Origin: an uncultured Roseburia sp.
Lineage (GTDB): Bacteria; Bacillota; Clostridia; Lachnospirales; Lachnospiraceae
Assembly: GCA_900539115.1 (NCBI GenBank)
Contig: UQAQ01000003.1
Coordinates: 49,354 to 113,353, forward strand
Length of the DNA stretch: 64,000 nt
Reading direction: 5' to 3'
The translations under genes and the position numbers were made by a program. This document shows positions 54,280 to 62,289 of this stretch, piece after piece (within the stretch, counting starts at the first letter, position 1; each line of letters opens with the position of its first letter). A model generated the notes under the pieces. That model saw nothing but the letters and a program-made list of their open reading frames with translations. It was not told where the DNA came from and searched no databases.

Positions 54280-54297
54280 CCCGATTTATCGGTGTAT
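54280..54297. repeat. 18-bp operator-like repeat, copy 1
   Basis: CCCGATTTATCGGTGTAT is repeated exactly at 54773-54790. It contains the dyad CCGAT-TT-ATCGG. Copy 1 lies beyond the XRE gene's terminator. Confidence 0.6.
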
Positions 54298-54308
54298 AGA
54301 GTTCAAAA

Positions 54309-54340
54309 AAGGTATTCTGATTTTTTCCTCAGAATACCTT
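54309..54340 (-). terminator. Intrinsic terminator after the XRE gene
   Basis: AAGGTATTCTGA (54309-54320) and TCAGAATACCTT (54329-54340) with an 8-nt loop; on the minus strand six T follow. Confidence 0.85.
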
Positions 54341-54700
54341 CTACTCAGATTGATATTTATCATTATCTTCTTCCTCAAGTAGTGCTTTTATGTAGCCTTC
54401 TATGCATCCTTTTCGTCTATCTGACAATTTACGATAATTCTTAATAATCCATACTTCGCTCTTTTCCTCAAGACATACAGTATTACTATTGGCATCAAAA
54501 AGGTCTGAAACCGGTACTCCCATTCCCTGAGCAATTTTTCGAATATTGCTTTCCCGCACATCATAATCTTCTTTTTGTGCCAAACTCCATAATGTGCTTT
54601 CTGGGATTCCACTTCTTTTTGAAAACTCATAACGTGTCATACCCGTTTCTGCCAAAAACTCAAGATACTGATTTCTAACAGACTTACTAATGGCAGACAC
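54341..54700 (-). CDS. XRE-family helix-turn-helix regulator
   Basis: DNA-binding protein of 119 residues. The GTG at 54700 is chosen as start because AGAGG lies 9 nt upstream and the TTG at 54721 is too close to a TATACT -10. The HTH reads LEFLAETGMTRYEFSKRSG, IPESTLWSLAQKEDYDV; the tail is acidic (EGYIKALLEEEDND). Exact 18-bp copies of a dyad lie 72 bp upstream of its start and beyond its terminator, pointing to autoregulation. Part of the mobile segment's control module. Confidence 0.8.
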   Translation of the reverse strand: MSAISKSVRNQYLEFLAETGMTRYEFSKRSGIPESTLWSLAQKEDYDVRESNIRKIAQGMGVPVSDLFDANSNTVCLEEKSEVWIIKNYRKLSDRRKGCIEGYIKALLEEEDNDKYQSE

Positions 54701-54772
54701 CCCCTTTTTCCTCTGTGACAAGTATAACTTGACACAAGAAAAAGATATAGGACATATGTTTCGGAGTATTTG

Positions 54773-54790
54773 CCCGATTTATCGGTGTAT
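54773..54790. promoter_or_regulatory. 18-bp operator-like repeat, copy 2
   Basis: Exact copy of 54280-54297, located upstream of the XRE gene where an autoregulatory operator is expected. Confidence 0.6.
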
Positions 54791-55075
54791 GCTCTATAAT
54801 TTCTTTCTCTACTCTTGACGAGTCCTCAGCATAAGAAAAAGAGAAAAGATACTGGTCACTCTCCGAATCACCATTCTGCATCTTTCCTCTTAGAAATGCT
54901 ATAATCATACCAAGCAAGAACGCTCTTACCACACCACAAAGAGTGTAACAGCCTACTGCAATACCGTATATTTTTTTAATTGATTACCTAATACTCCAAA
55001 CATAATTTTCTCCTATCCACTATTAGTATGGTTTTGCCATATCCAAAAAGTATTTCTGCACCATTTTTACTTTTT

Positions 55076-55100
55076 ATAAGTATGGTTATAACATACTTAT
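55076..55100 (+). promoter_or_regulatory. 25-bp palindromic operator of the second XRE gene
   Basis: ATAAGTATG (55076-55084) and CATACTTAT (55092-55100) are perfect arms around GTTATAA, ending 1 nt before the AGGAGG of the next gene. A further half-site AGTATGG lies at about 55025. The site would overlap the promoter or block the ribosome site, so repression is likely. Confidence 0.65.
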
Positions 55101-55113
55101 AGGAGGTGGTGCT

Positions 55114-55464
55114 ATGGCTCTCAACCCAAAACAGTTTGGTACCATTATGAAAAATGCCCGTATGGATAAAAAACTCACACAAGCTGAATTAGCAGAAATT
55201 CTTGACCTATCCTTATCTTATTTGAAAGATTTAGAACGATTCAAGAACACGCCCAGCCTTGAAGTTTTTGCTAAAACCATACAATACTTCAATTTGTCAG
55301 CTGATACCGTAATTTATCCAGATAAAAATCTGAATAACAGTACATATCAAAAAATACAAAGACGATTGCTACAATGCGATGAAAAACAGCTTAAAATTAT
55401 CCTCGCACTCATAGATGCTGTCTTATCGGTCGATGACACTCCTACAGACAATTCTGACATTTAA
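55114..55464 (+). CDS. XRE-family helix-turn-helix regulator
   Basis: DNA-binding protein of 116 residues with an HTH_3 domain (about 8-62): FGTIMKNARMDKKLTQAELA, EILDLSLSYLKDLERFKNTP, SLEVFAKTIQYFNLSAD. The tail is helical. AGGAGGTGGTGCT precedes the ATG, directly after a 25-bp palindrome. It is read away from the other XRE gene at 54341, and each has its own dyad, a typical arrangement for the switch of a mobile element. Confidence 0.82.
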   Translation: MALNPKQFGTIMKNARMDKKLTQAELAEILDLSLSYLKDLERFKNTPSLEVFAKTIQYFNLSADTVIYPDKNLNNSTYQKIQRRLLQCDEKQLKIILALIDAVLSVDDTPTDNSDI

Positions 55465-55512
55465 CTTTTACTCTAATGTTCAAGGTTCGTTTTATTATAA
55501 AATGAGCCTTTT

Positions 55513-55854
55513 CTATTTCTTCATATGATCTAAAATCTCATCTACTGCATTTCCTTTTTCAATTATTCCCATACCGCTCAAAAGAAATATGCAATCTACA
55601 TATCCTTGGCAATATGCCTGCTGCGCCTCTAGCGAAGCATTATTTTCTAAACGTTCTATCCATTCCCTGATAATTCTCCTTTCCGTTTCTTCCATATGAT
55701 TCATTTGTTCCTCTCCAATAATCTGAGCCTTTTCCAACTCATTTTTTGCATTTTTCTGTTCTGGCATCTGAACCATTGTTTTTTGTGACAGATTTTCACA
55801 ACGTAATTGCTGCATAAACCCTGCCACCTTATCCCATATCATGTTACTTTTCAT
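55513..55854 (-). CDS. Unknown protein under BlaI-type control
   Basis: Unrecognised cytosolic protein of 113 residues from the ATG at 55854 (GGAGG 8 nt upstream). Mainly helical: MIWDKVAGFMQQLRCENLSQ, HMEETERRIIREWIERLENN, then QAYCQGYVDCIFLLSGMGII. It is read away from blaI. Its promoter (55983-56010) has a BlaI-type dyad in the spacer and another just downstream, the same plan as the PBP operon. It therefore probably belongs to the beta-lactam response, with unknown function. Confidence 0.6.
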   Translation of the reverse strand: MKSNMIWDKVAGFMQQLRCENLSQKTMVQMPEQKNAKNELEKAQIIGEEQMNHMEETERRIIREWIERLENNASLEAQQAYCQGYVDCIFLLSGMGIIEKGNAVDEILDHMKK

Positions 55855-55962
55855 ATTCTTTGCCTCCATTCTTGTGTAGGTAGTATTTGCAAATTTAAGG
55901 CGGTTACACCACATAGGAAGAAAATAATGATTATTACATAGGGATATATTCACACAAATATC

Positions 55963-55974
55963 TTACATTTGTAA
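55963..55974. promoter_or_regulatory. BlaI-type operator dyad A
   Basis: TTACATTTGTAA, a perfect dyad, flanked as CTTACATTTGTAATATTT; it lies downstream of the minus-strand promoter of the 113-residue protein gene. Confidence 0.7.
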
Positions 55975-55982
55975 TATTTTAA

Positions 55983-56010
55983 TTATTACACAAGTAGGAT
56001 TTGTCGTCAA
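55983..56010 (-). promoter_or_regulatory. Minus-strand promoter with BlaI-type operator B in the spacer
   Basis: Minus strand TTGACG (56010-56005), 16 nt, TAATAA (55988-55983). The spacer holds the BlaI-like site ATTACACAAGTAGGATTT (plus strand from 55985). Drives the 55513-55854 gene. Confidence 0.65.
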
Positions 56011-56018
56011 GTTTTAGT

Positions 56019-56047
56019 TTGACTTTATATGTGGAGAGCCTTATAAT
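56019..56047 (+). promoter_or_regulatory. blaI-blaR1 promoter
   Basis: TTGACT (56019-56024), 17 nt, TATAAT (56042-56047). Transcription would start near 56054, with operator C just downstream, so bound BlaI would block it. Confidence 0.82.
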
Positions 56048-56056
56048 ATTATTTGT

Positions 56057-56073
56057 ATTACACTCGTAAGAAT
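56057..56073. promoter_or_regulatory. BlaI-type operator dyad C
   Basis: ATTACACTCGTAAGAAT; core TTAC-ACTC-GTAA. Lies between the blaI -10 and the ribosome site. Confidence 0.7.
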
Positions 56074-56087
56074 TAGGAGGTGCCTGT

Positions 56088-56474
56088 ATGAGCGCATTAC
56101 CACAAATCACAGAGGCAGAATACGAAGTAATGAAAATTGTATGGAAATATGCCCCTATTAACACAAATGAAATCACTGAAAAACTTTTAGCCACATCATC
56201 ATGGAGTGCCAAAACTATACAAACTTTAATCAAACGACTGGTAAATAAAGGAGCCTTGGCTTATGAAAAGAATAGTCGTGTTTTCGTTTACACCCCGCTA
56301 GTAAAAGAAAGTGAATATATCAGTCAGGAAAGTAATTCTTTCCTAAATCGCTATTACGCTGGGGATATTACTGCTATGTTGTCTGCCTACATCGAAAATG
56401 ACAAACTATCCGAAACAGAGATAGAAACGCTTCGCTCTCTTCTTTCCAAGAGAGGAAAAAAGGGAGGCGATTAA
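56088..56474 (+). CDS. blaI: BlaI/MecI-family repressor
   Basis: Dimeric winged-helix repressor of 128 residues that shuts off beta-lactam resistance genes until BlaR1 signals its cleavage. It shows ITEAEYEVMKIVWKYAPINT, SWSAKTIQTLIKRLVNKGAL and the dimerisation helix region IENDKLSETEIETLRSLLSK. AGGAGGTG lies 7 nt before the ATG. It is directly followed by blaR1 without a gap. Operators of the expected TTACA-n-TGTAA form sit at its own promoter and at two others. Confidence 0.93.
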   Translation: MSALPQITEAEYEVMKIVWKYAPINTNEITEKLLATSSWSAKTIQTLIKRLVNKGALAYEKNSRVFVYTPLVKESEYISQESNSFLNRYYAGDITAMLSAYIENDKLSETEIETLRSLLSKRGKKGGD

Positions 56475-58271
56475 ATGGCTAATTTCATGATACGATTTTT
56501 AATATGTAATGTGTTTGTCAGCGGTATTGTTGGAATTCTTTTGATATCCAAATGGATATTCAGAAACAACTTGTCCAGCCGGATGCAGTATAACCTGTGG
56601 TTACTGTTACTCGGACTTTTAGCAGTGCCCTTTATACCCTTCCGTCTAGTTAGTTTTCCACAAATTTTCTCATGGCTCAGTAGCGTAAGAAACTCTTCCG
56701 CTCCTCATGCCGATGTTGGTGCAAATAATGTCATGGATACCAATTTATCCGGTACTACAAATTGGATGAACGACTTTGCCCTTTCTGTAAATTATGACAC
56801 ACCAGCCGTTACCGGATACATTTTATTAGGTATATGGATTGTGGGAATGCTTGGGATGATGATATTGGTAATCAAATCTTCTCTTCGTTTACGTACTATA
56901 AAGAGATCTGCGCTCCCACTTCAGAACCCAGAGGTTCACAGACTGTATAACAGATGCTTGAATGAGATGAAAATAACAAGGAACATTCCTGTATACAGTA
57001 CTGCTTTTTTGAAATCCCCTATTATCGTAGGATTTTTGAAGCCATGTATTTATCTTCCAATTCATTTAATCTCAGATTATCATGAATCTGAGATGAGATA
57101 TATGCTATTGCATGAACTGCAACACTACAGACATAAGGATGCCCTTGCCAATTATCTTATGAACTTTGTCAGAGTGCTTTATTGGTTTAATCCCTTTGTT
57201 TGGTTTGCACTAAGAGAAATGCGTAACGATCGAGAAGTTGCCTGTGACACTTCCGTATTGAAAATGCTTGATGAAAATGACTACGAAAATTATGGAAATA
57301 CACTTATTAACTTTGTTGAAAAAGTATCCATTTCACCATTTCCATTTGCTGCAAGCCTCAGTGGTAACATGAAGCAGATGAAACGTCGCATTATTAACAT
57401 TGCCTCATATGAAAAACCACCTTTTATGAAAAGACTAAAGGGCATGACTGCATTTATGCTGACTGCTGTTCTCCTTTTAGGACTTGCACCTTTTATTTCT
57501 ACATACGCTGCAGATGGAAATCACTATGAATGGAACTCCTCTTCAGAAAACATTTCCTATGTAGACCTTTCTGCATACTTTGGAGAATTTGATGGTAGCT
57601 TTGTACTATATGATTTGGGAAATGATGCCTGGAGCATACACGATATAGATCATGCCACCAGGCGAGTTGCACCCAACTCTACGTACAAAATATATGCTGC
57701 TCTGTTTGGACTAGAAGATGGTGTCATCACACCAGATAATACGTTTATTACATGGGATGGGAAGAATTATCCATTTGACACATGGAACACTGACCAGACA
57801 TTACAATCCGCCATGAGCAATTCTGTTAATTGGTATTTTCAATCACTGAACGAACAACTTGGAGCTCCTTCCGTAAACAAATACGTTCAACAAATTAAAT
57901 ATGGAAATGAAAATATGAGTGGCAATTTTTCTTCTTATTGGATGGAATCTTCCTTGAAGATTTCCCCAATAGAACAGGTTGAACTTTTAACTAAACTACA
58001 AAATAACAGCTTCAACTTTGCCCCTGAAAACATCAATGCAGTAAAAGATTCCATATGCATTTCTTCATCCGATGCCGGATCATTCTACGGAAAAACCGGA
58101 ACCGGACGTGTAAACGGACAAGATGTGAATGGTTGGTTTATAGGCTACATTGAAACTGCAGATAATACATACTTTTTTGCTACCAACATTGGCGCAGCTA
58201 ATAGCGCTACCGGAGGCAACGCTACCGAAATTACCATGTCTATCTTATCTGACATGAATATCTGGGAGTAA
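56475..58271 (+). CDS. blaR1: BlaR1/MecR1-family beta-lactam sensor-transducer
   Basis: Membrane sensor of 598 residues. The N-terminal half has membrane helices and an M56 zinc peptidase with HELQH at 213-217 and EVACD near 254-258. A helix at about 322-343 leads to an extracellular penicillin-sensor domain with the acylated Ser in STYK (402-405), SVN (450-452), YGN (476-478) and KTG (540-542). Beta-lactam acylation is expected to activate the peptidase, leading to BlaI loss. Length matches the family. It starts at the first base after the blaI stop; the terminator at 58358 ends the operon. Confidence 0.93.
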   Translation: MANFMIRFLICNVFVSGIVGILLISKWIFRNNLSSRMQYNLWLLLLGLLAVPFIPFRLVSFPQIFSWLSSVRNSSAPHADVGANNVMDTNLSGTTNWMNDFALSVNYDTPAVTGYILLGIWIVGMLGMMILVIKSSLRLRTIKRSALPLQNPEVHRLYNRCLNEMKITRNIPVYSTAFLKSPIIVGFLKPCIYLPIHLISDYHESEMRYMLLHELQHYRHKDALANYLMNFVRVLYWFNPFVWFALREMRNDREVACDTSVLKMLDENDYENYGNTLINFVEKVSISPFPFAASLSGNMKQMKRRIINIASYEKPPFMKRLKGMTAFMLTAVLLLGLAPFISTYAADGNHYEWNSSSENISYVDLSAYFGEFDGSFVLYDLGNDAWSIHDIDHATRRVAPNSTYKIYAALFGLEDGVITPDNTFITWDGKNYPFDTWNTDQTLQSAMSNSVNWYFQSLNEQLGAPSVNKYVQQIKYGNENMSGNFSSYWMESSLKISPIEQVELLTKLQNNSFNFAPENINAVKDSICISSSDAGSFYGKTGTGRVNGQDVNGWFIGYIETADNTYFFATNIGAANSATGGNATEITMSILSDMNIWE

Positions 58272-58299
58272 AAGCGGCGACTGAGAAGCGCACCGCTCT

Positions 58300-58320
58300 A
58301 AGAATCGCTCTGCGATTCTT
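58300..58320. repeat. Short hairpin after blaR1
   Basis: AAGAATCGC-TCT-GCGATTCTT, 9-bp arms with a 3-nt loop, next to AAGCGGCG and GAAGCGCACCGCT stretches. It resembles a small repeat unit rather than a terminator, since no U-run follows. Confidence 0.4.
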
Positions 58321-58357
58321 GCTTCGCGAAAATTGAACTATCCTATACACTAAAAGA

Positions 58358-58406
58358 TCGGGTAAAGGTCAAACCTACACTCCTTTACCCGACTTCTTTT
58401 TATTTT
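58358..58406 (+). terminator. Intrinsic terminator of the blaI-blaR1 operon
   Basis: TCGGGTAAAGG (58358-58368) and CCTTTACCCGA (58382-58392), then CTTCTTTTTATTTTT. Confidence 0.88.
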
Positions 58407-58469
58407 TAAATCATCTTGACATTTTCTTTGAGAAAACCATTATCTGAATTTTGTTACAACAAATTGCAT

Positions 58470-58868
58470 TTACCTATCTACTGAGCCGTCAAAACACAAA
58501 GTAATTCGCTCATCCGGCTGTTCCTTTCCTGAGAGTATAACCTCTACATATGTTTCATACCAGGTCACTTTCCAACAACTGTTATTGACACTTCCACCAT
58601 CATTTCGTAATTCAAAGCCTGTTTGAGATATCGTATCTTCATTTTTCTTTAGAATCAACCTTCCACTTGCAGAGCCAAAAGGCCAGTCCGGTTCTCCAAC
58701 AGATTGAAGTAGCAATTTATATTGTCCATCTGGCGCATTAGATGTGTCTACAGTAACCTTCTTATAATTCGTAATATAGGAAATACACAGCCCCAAAATT
58801 ATGACTGGCACTCCTACAAAACATATAAAGTATAAAATTACTTTTAAGCATTTCTTCATAATTGGCAT
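58470..58868 (-). CDS. Hypothetical membrane-anchored protein, last of the PBP operon
   Basis: Unrecognised protein of 132 residues. N-terminal helix MPIMKKCLKVILYFICFVGV then a second hydrophobic stretch; the rest (about 35-132) looks like an extracellular beta-sandwich (DTSNAPDGQYKLLLQSVG, CWKVTWYETYVEVILSGKEQ). The ribosome site is weak (AGAGAG). It follows the 422-residue lipoprotein gene by 27 nt in the same direction. Confidence 0.6.
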   Translation of the reverse strand: MPIMKKCLKVILYFICFVGVPVIILGLCISYITNYKKVTVDTSNAPDGQYKLLLQSVGEPDWPFGSASGRLILKKNEDTISQTGFELRNDGGSVNNSCWKVTWYETYVEVILSGKEQPDERITLCFDGSVDR

Positions 58869-58895
58869 CGTCTCTCTTTCAATCCTGTTATCAAA

Positions 58896-60164
58896 TCATT
58901 CTTTAATTCGATATTGATAGTCTGGTATCTCCTTAATGCCACCATTCAATATCTTATTTCCTAAATATTGAAAACTCCCATCTTTCGCAAACTTTACAGT
59001 CAGTTCATGCGTAATCACCGCCTCGTTACATAATACCATTTCACATACTGCATCCACTGTAAGAGTTATTGTACCATCTGGATTATGCTTGACATTGGTC
59101 ACTTCCGGAATTGATGTCCCAAAAAAATTAGCTACATCATAAAAGCATCCCAAGCTCATCCAATCATACGCTTTTTTCTTTTTATTATATACTGCATACT
59201 TTTGAATTTCTTCCGCAGAAACAGGCATATATTCCATAATCAACTGTTCAAATTGCTCTTTAGGTATTCCATTCGGATATTTTTTACCATTGAATTTTTT
59301 CTTATATTTCATGGCATATAAATACTCATAAAGACCGTTAAAATCAATCTTTTTCATGTGATTTTTGTCCCAATTAGAGCATAAAAGGTTATTCCCCTGA
59401 TATCCCAATTCGCGCACACATTTTTTAGAAAGTTCTCGCTTTCTGCTACTTATTGGCTTAATCCGTACCAAACAACTTCCGTCTACCATTTCTGTTACTT
59501 CCGGATATTCCGGTACACACATTTCATAACAAAACCATCCCTTATTTGAATATCTCCACTTCTTTAATCTAGTATAAGAAACATATGCCATCCCAGGGTT
59601 GTTGTTATCATCCCATACACCATTTGAAGCTACAACAAACATACAGGTTCCATCATATATAAATTTTTCTCTACCAATGCTACCATCAGAATGTACTTCA
59701 TAAATAACAATTGAACCTTTGTTTCCCTTCCTTGCTTCTTTCAAAAACGAATCAACTATTTTGTAGTTTTCCATATTGGAATATTCCTCGTAGGTTCTAA
59801 CAGGATAACCCTGCTTTTTTATTTTTCGAACCATTTTTCTTATGGAGTTTTCATCCAAAACAGCATTTAACGACTCCCCTTTGTCTGCACATTTATATAT
59901 GTGACTAATTTCTTCCATTATCTGAAAAGAGTCCCTTTCAGCTTCTTCATTCTCTTGATCAGATACAGGAAGATTATATCCTTTTTCCAGATCAGCCTCT
60001 GATATATGGGCATCTGTTGTATTATTTTCTACACTTTCCTCTTTATTTTCGCTTTTCTGACTTGGTATTGATTTCACTTCTTTTGTCTTATTGCTACATG
60101 AACAGCAAAAAAGACTAATTGCCGTCATACAAAAGATTAGATATAAATATCTTCTCATAGTCAT
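58896..60164 (-). CDS. Hypothetical lipoprotein of the PBP operon
   Basis: Unrecognised protein of 422 residues. The signal YLYLIFCMTAISLFCCSCSN has several Cys, one of which is probably lipidated, followed by a low-complexity Lys/Glu/Ser linker. The ectodomain is mixed alpha/beta with no family recognised (KYAVYNKKKKAYDWMSLGCF, HNPDGTITLTVDAVCEMVLC, TVKFAKDGSFQYLGNKILNG). AAGGAG precedes the ATG. It lies 17 nt after the PBP gene, so both are under the same BlaI-type control; it may support the PBP at the cell surface. Confidence 0.72.
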   Translation of the reverse strand: MTMRRYLYLIFCMTAISLFCCSCSNKTKEVKSIPSQKSENKEESVENNTTDAHISEADLEKGYNLPVSDQENEEAERDSFQIMEEISHIYKCADKGESLNAVLDENSIRKMVRKIKKQGYPVRTYEEYSNMENYKIVDSFLKEARKGNKGSIVIYEVHSDGSIGREKFIYDGTCMFVVASNGVWDDNNNPGMAYVSYTRLKKWRYSNKGWFCYEMCVPEYPEVTEMVDGSCLVRIKPISSRKRELSKKCVRELGYQGNNLLCSNWDKNHMKKIDFNGLYEYLYAMKYKKKFNGKKYPNGIPKEQFEQLIMEYMPVSAEEIQKYAVYNKKKKAYDWMSLGCFYDVANFFGTSIPEVTNVKHNPDGTITLTVDAVCEMVLCNEAVITHELTVKFAKDGSFQYLGNKILNGGIKEIPDYQYRIKE

Positions 60165-60181
60165 TCACTCTCCTTCTAATT

Positions 60182-62287
60182 TCAGTTTTTGTCAAACCAT
60201 TTATCCAGAACATCTTTATCCTTTTCTACTACATAGCCACTTCCGCCTCTTCCTTTTACATCTTCAACCATACTAACCACAAGAATGGGCTTTGAAGTTT
60301 TCTTATCAGGTGTCATAACTGAGAACCATCCCAGTTCTGTCCCTGACGTATCTTCCTGTGATGCCTTTATTTCAGCAGTTCCTGTTTTCCCTGCCAAAAC
60401 AATGTCCTTGCGGTGTATTGCATATCCTGTTCCATGTGGATTATTTACTACACTTTTTATCCCATCCAACACCTGCTTTGATACTTTAGTGGAAAAAGCT
60501 TCTGAAATCCAATACTCTGCTTTTGCATTCTCTTTATATAGTAAATACGGTTTTAACACATTTCCATCATTACAAAAACTTGTGTAAACACAAGCTAAAT
60601 GAAGTGGATTTATCAGCACTTGTCCCTGGCCGTATCCTGTATCAGCTAGTTGCACCTCACTTTGAATGTGCTCAGCATTAGAGTATTTAGACTCTGTCAT
60701 TTTTATTTCAAACGGAATAGATGTGTGAAATCCCAACATGGATAATGAACGCTCCATCTCTTCTGTCCCGATTTTAAGTGCTGCCTTTGCAAAATATATA
60801 TTATCCGAATATATCAATGCATTTTTTAGGATGACCGGACTATATGTATGAAGTGTAGTAACATGATATGTTCCCCATGTCTTATCCTTTTGCCAACTAT
60901 TCCCTTCATTTCCAAAATTGTCTGCCCCTGTGAATGCCCCTGACTGCAAACCAACTGCCGCTATAATTGGCTTAAAAGTTGAACCCGGACACCATGCCTG
61001 CCTGAAACGGTTATACAACGGCTTTTGTTCATCTTCGTTTAATGCTTTCCATTGCTTTTGTGTCATCCCCATAATAAACGCATTCGTATCGTATGATGGT
61101 GTACTAACCAGTGCCAGTACTTCACCTGTAAAAGGATTCATAGAAACTGAGCAACTTTTGTTAGTTTTAAAACTTTCATACAGTTGCTGTTGCAAATCGG
61201 CATCAATCGTTAGTTTTACATTTTTTCCATTCTGCACCGTTTTATATGCTAGTTCCTCTTTTTCCTTTCCTTCACAATCCACAATATATATCCTACATCC
61301 ATTTTCGCCTTTCAATTCTTTTTCATACAAACCCTCTAGGCCAGTCTTTCCCATAACACTGGTACTCGTATATCCTTCACCTGCATGTTCTTCCAAATCT
61401 TCTGCCGTCACATTCTGTACATAACCAATTAAATGTGCTGCCGCCTCTTTTAATGGATATTCCCTGATCTCAACATCAGAAATCATCACACCCGGAATAT
61501 TTAATAACTTCTCCTGACGTTTCTGCTCTTTTAAGACATTTTTATCCGGTTCAAGTTTAAGAAGCTCTATCTCCTTGACTTTTGAAATGTTTTTTAATGG
61601 AACAAAGGAATCATCTTTCACCCATTTTGCTGACAATTGTTTTTCTATTTCTTCGGTTTTTATTTCCAACAGTTTTGCAATCCTAGCAATCGACTTCTCC
61701 CTATTTACTAATTTCCCCGGAATAATTCCAACCGAAGAGGCAAGCCCCTTTCCAGCAAGCATTCTCCCATTTCTATCCAGTATTTCTCCTCTATTTGCCT
61801 GTATTGTGGAAACTCTCACTTTATCAGAAGTCTCAAGACCTGGATATATCACCGAATCACTCCACAATGCCTTGTACTGGCCATCTTCTTCTAAAAAAGT
61901 TAAGTCATTTTCAAAATCCACTTTACCGGCTACAGTGTCAAAAGAGGTGTTATACGTAACCGTCAATTTTTCTTTATCGTAATTTAGAATACGTATATTC
62001 ACATTCTTTACCTCAATTCCTTCATAAATGGCAGAATTACGCTTAACAAAGTCATTTTTGCTAATCATTTTCTTGCTTTCATCTGTTATCATTTCATACA
62101 TTTCTCCATATCTCTTTTCAGAAATACAGTTCATATATGCAACCAAAACTTGCTCTGGATTTCTTTTTACACTCGTCTTATTTACATCATTTTTTACCAT
62201 TAAAATCAAACATGCTATAAAAATTGCACTTACTAAGAAAGCGACAGTTTGAATGATTCCTCTTTTCTTGTTGTGCTTATGTTTCAT
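60182..62287 (-). CDS. MecA-like penicillin-binding protein
   Basis: Class B transpeptidase of 701 residues anchored by one helix (about 10-30). Domains in order: an NTF2-like MecA_N domain (about 42-150: EQVLVAYMNCISEKRYGEMY), a PBP dimerisation domain (about 155-345: TIQANRGEILDRNGRMLAGK), and the transpeptidase with the active Ser in PGSTFK (S436), SDN at 494-496 and KTGTAE at 634. This is the plan of PBP2a, the low-affinity PBP that confers broad beta-lactam resistance. It lies 2 nt after a lipoprotein gene, and the promoter carries BlaI-type operators, the mec-like control. Actual affinity is untested. Confidence 0.9.
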   Translation of the reverse strand: MKHKHNKKRGIIQTVAFLVSAIFIACLILMVKNDVNKTSVKRNPEQVLVAYMNCISEKRYGEMYEMITDESKKMISKNDFVKRNSAIYEGIEVKNVNIRILNYDKEKLTVTYNTSFDTVAGKVDFENDLTFLEEDGQYKALWSDSVIYPGLETSDKVRVSTIQANRGEILDRNGRMLAGKGLASSVGIIPGKLVNREKSIARIAKLLEIKTEEIEKQLSAKWVKDDSFVPLKNISKVKEIELLKLEPDKNVLKEQKRQEKLLNIPGVMISDVEIREYPLKEAAAHLIGYVQNVTAEDLEEHAGEGYTSTSVMGKTGLEGLYEKELKGENGCRIYIVDCEGKEKEELAYKTVQNGKNVKLTIDADLQQQLYESFKTNKSCSVSMNPFTGEVLALVSTPSYDTNAFIMGMTQKQWKALNEDEQKPLYNRFRQAWCPGSTFKPIIAAVGLQSGAFTGADNFGNEGNSWQKDKTWGTYHVTTLHTYSPVILKNALIYSDNIYFAKAALKIGTEEMERSLSMLGFHTSIPFEIKMTESKYSNAEHIQSEVQLADTGYGQGQVLINPLHLACVYTSFCNDGNVLKPYLLYKENAKAEYWISEAFSTKVSKQVLDGIKSVVNNPHGTGYAIHRKDIVLAGKTGTAEIKASQEDTSGTELGWFSVMTPDKKTSKPILVVSMVEDVKGRGGSGYVVEKDKDVLDKWFDKN

Positions 62288-62289
62288 AA

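Noticed and set aside
54687..54932. A small membrane-protein gene upstream of the XRE gene
   Set aside because: The frame runs through the operator-like repeat and the XRE promoter region, lacks a good ribosome site and overlaps the XRE start.
56475..58271. A class D beta-lactamase gene
   Set aside because: The C-terminal domain has the STYK and KTG motifs, but it is fused to M56 helices and follows blaI, so it is the BlaR1 sensor and not an enzyme.
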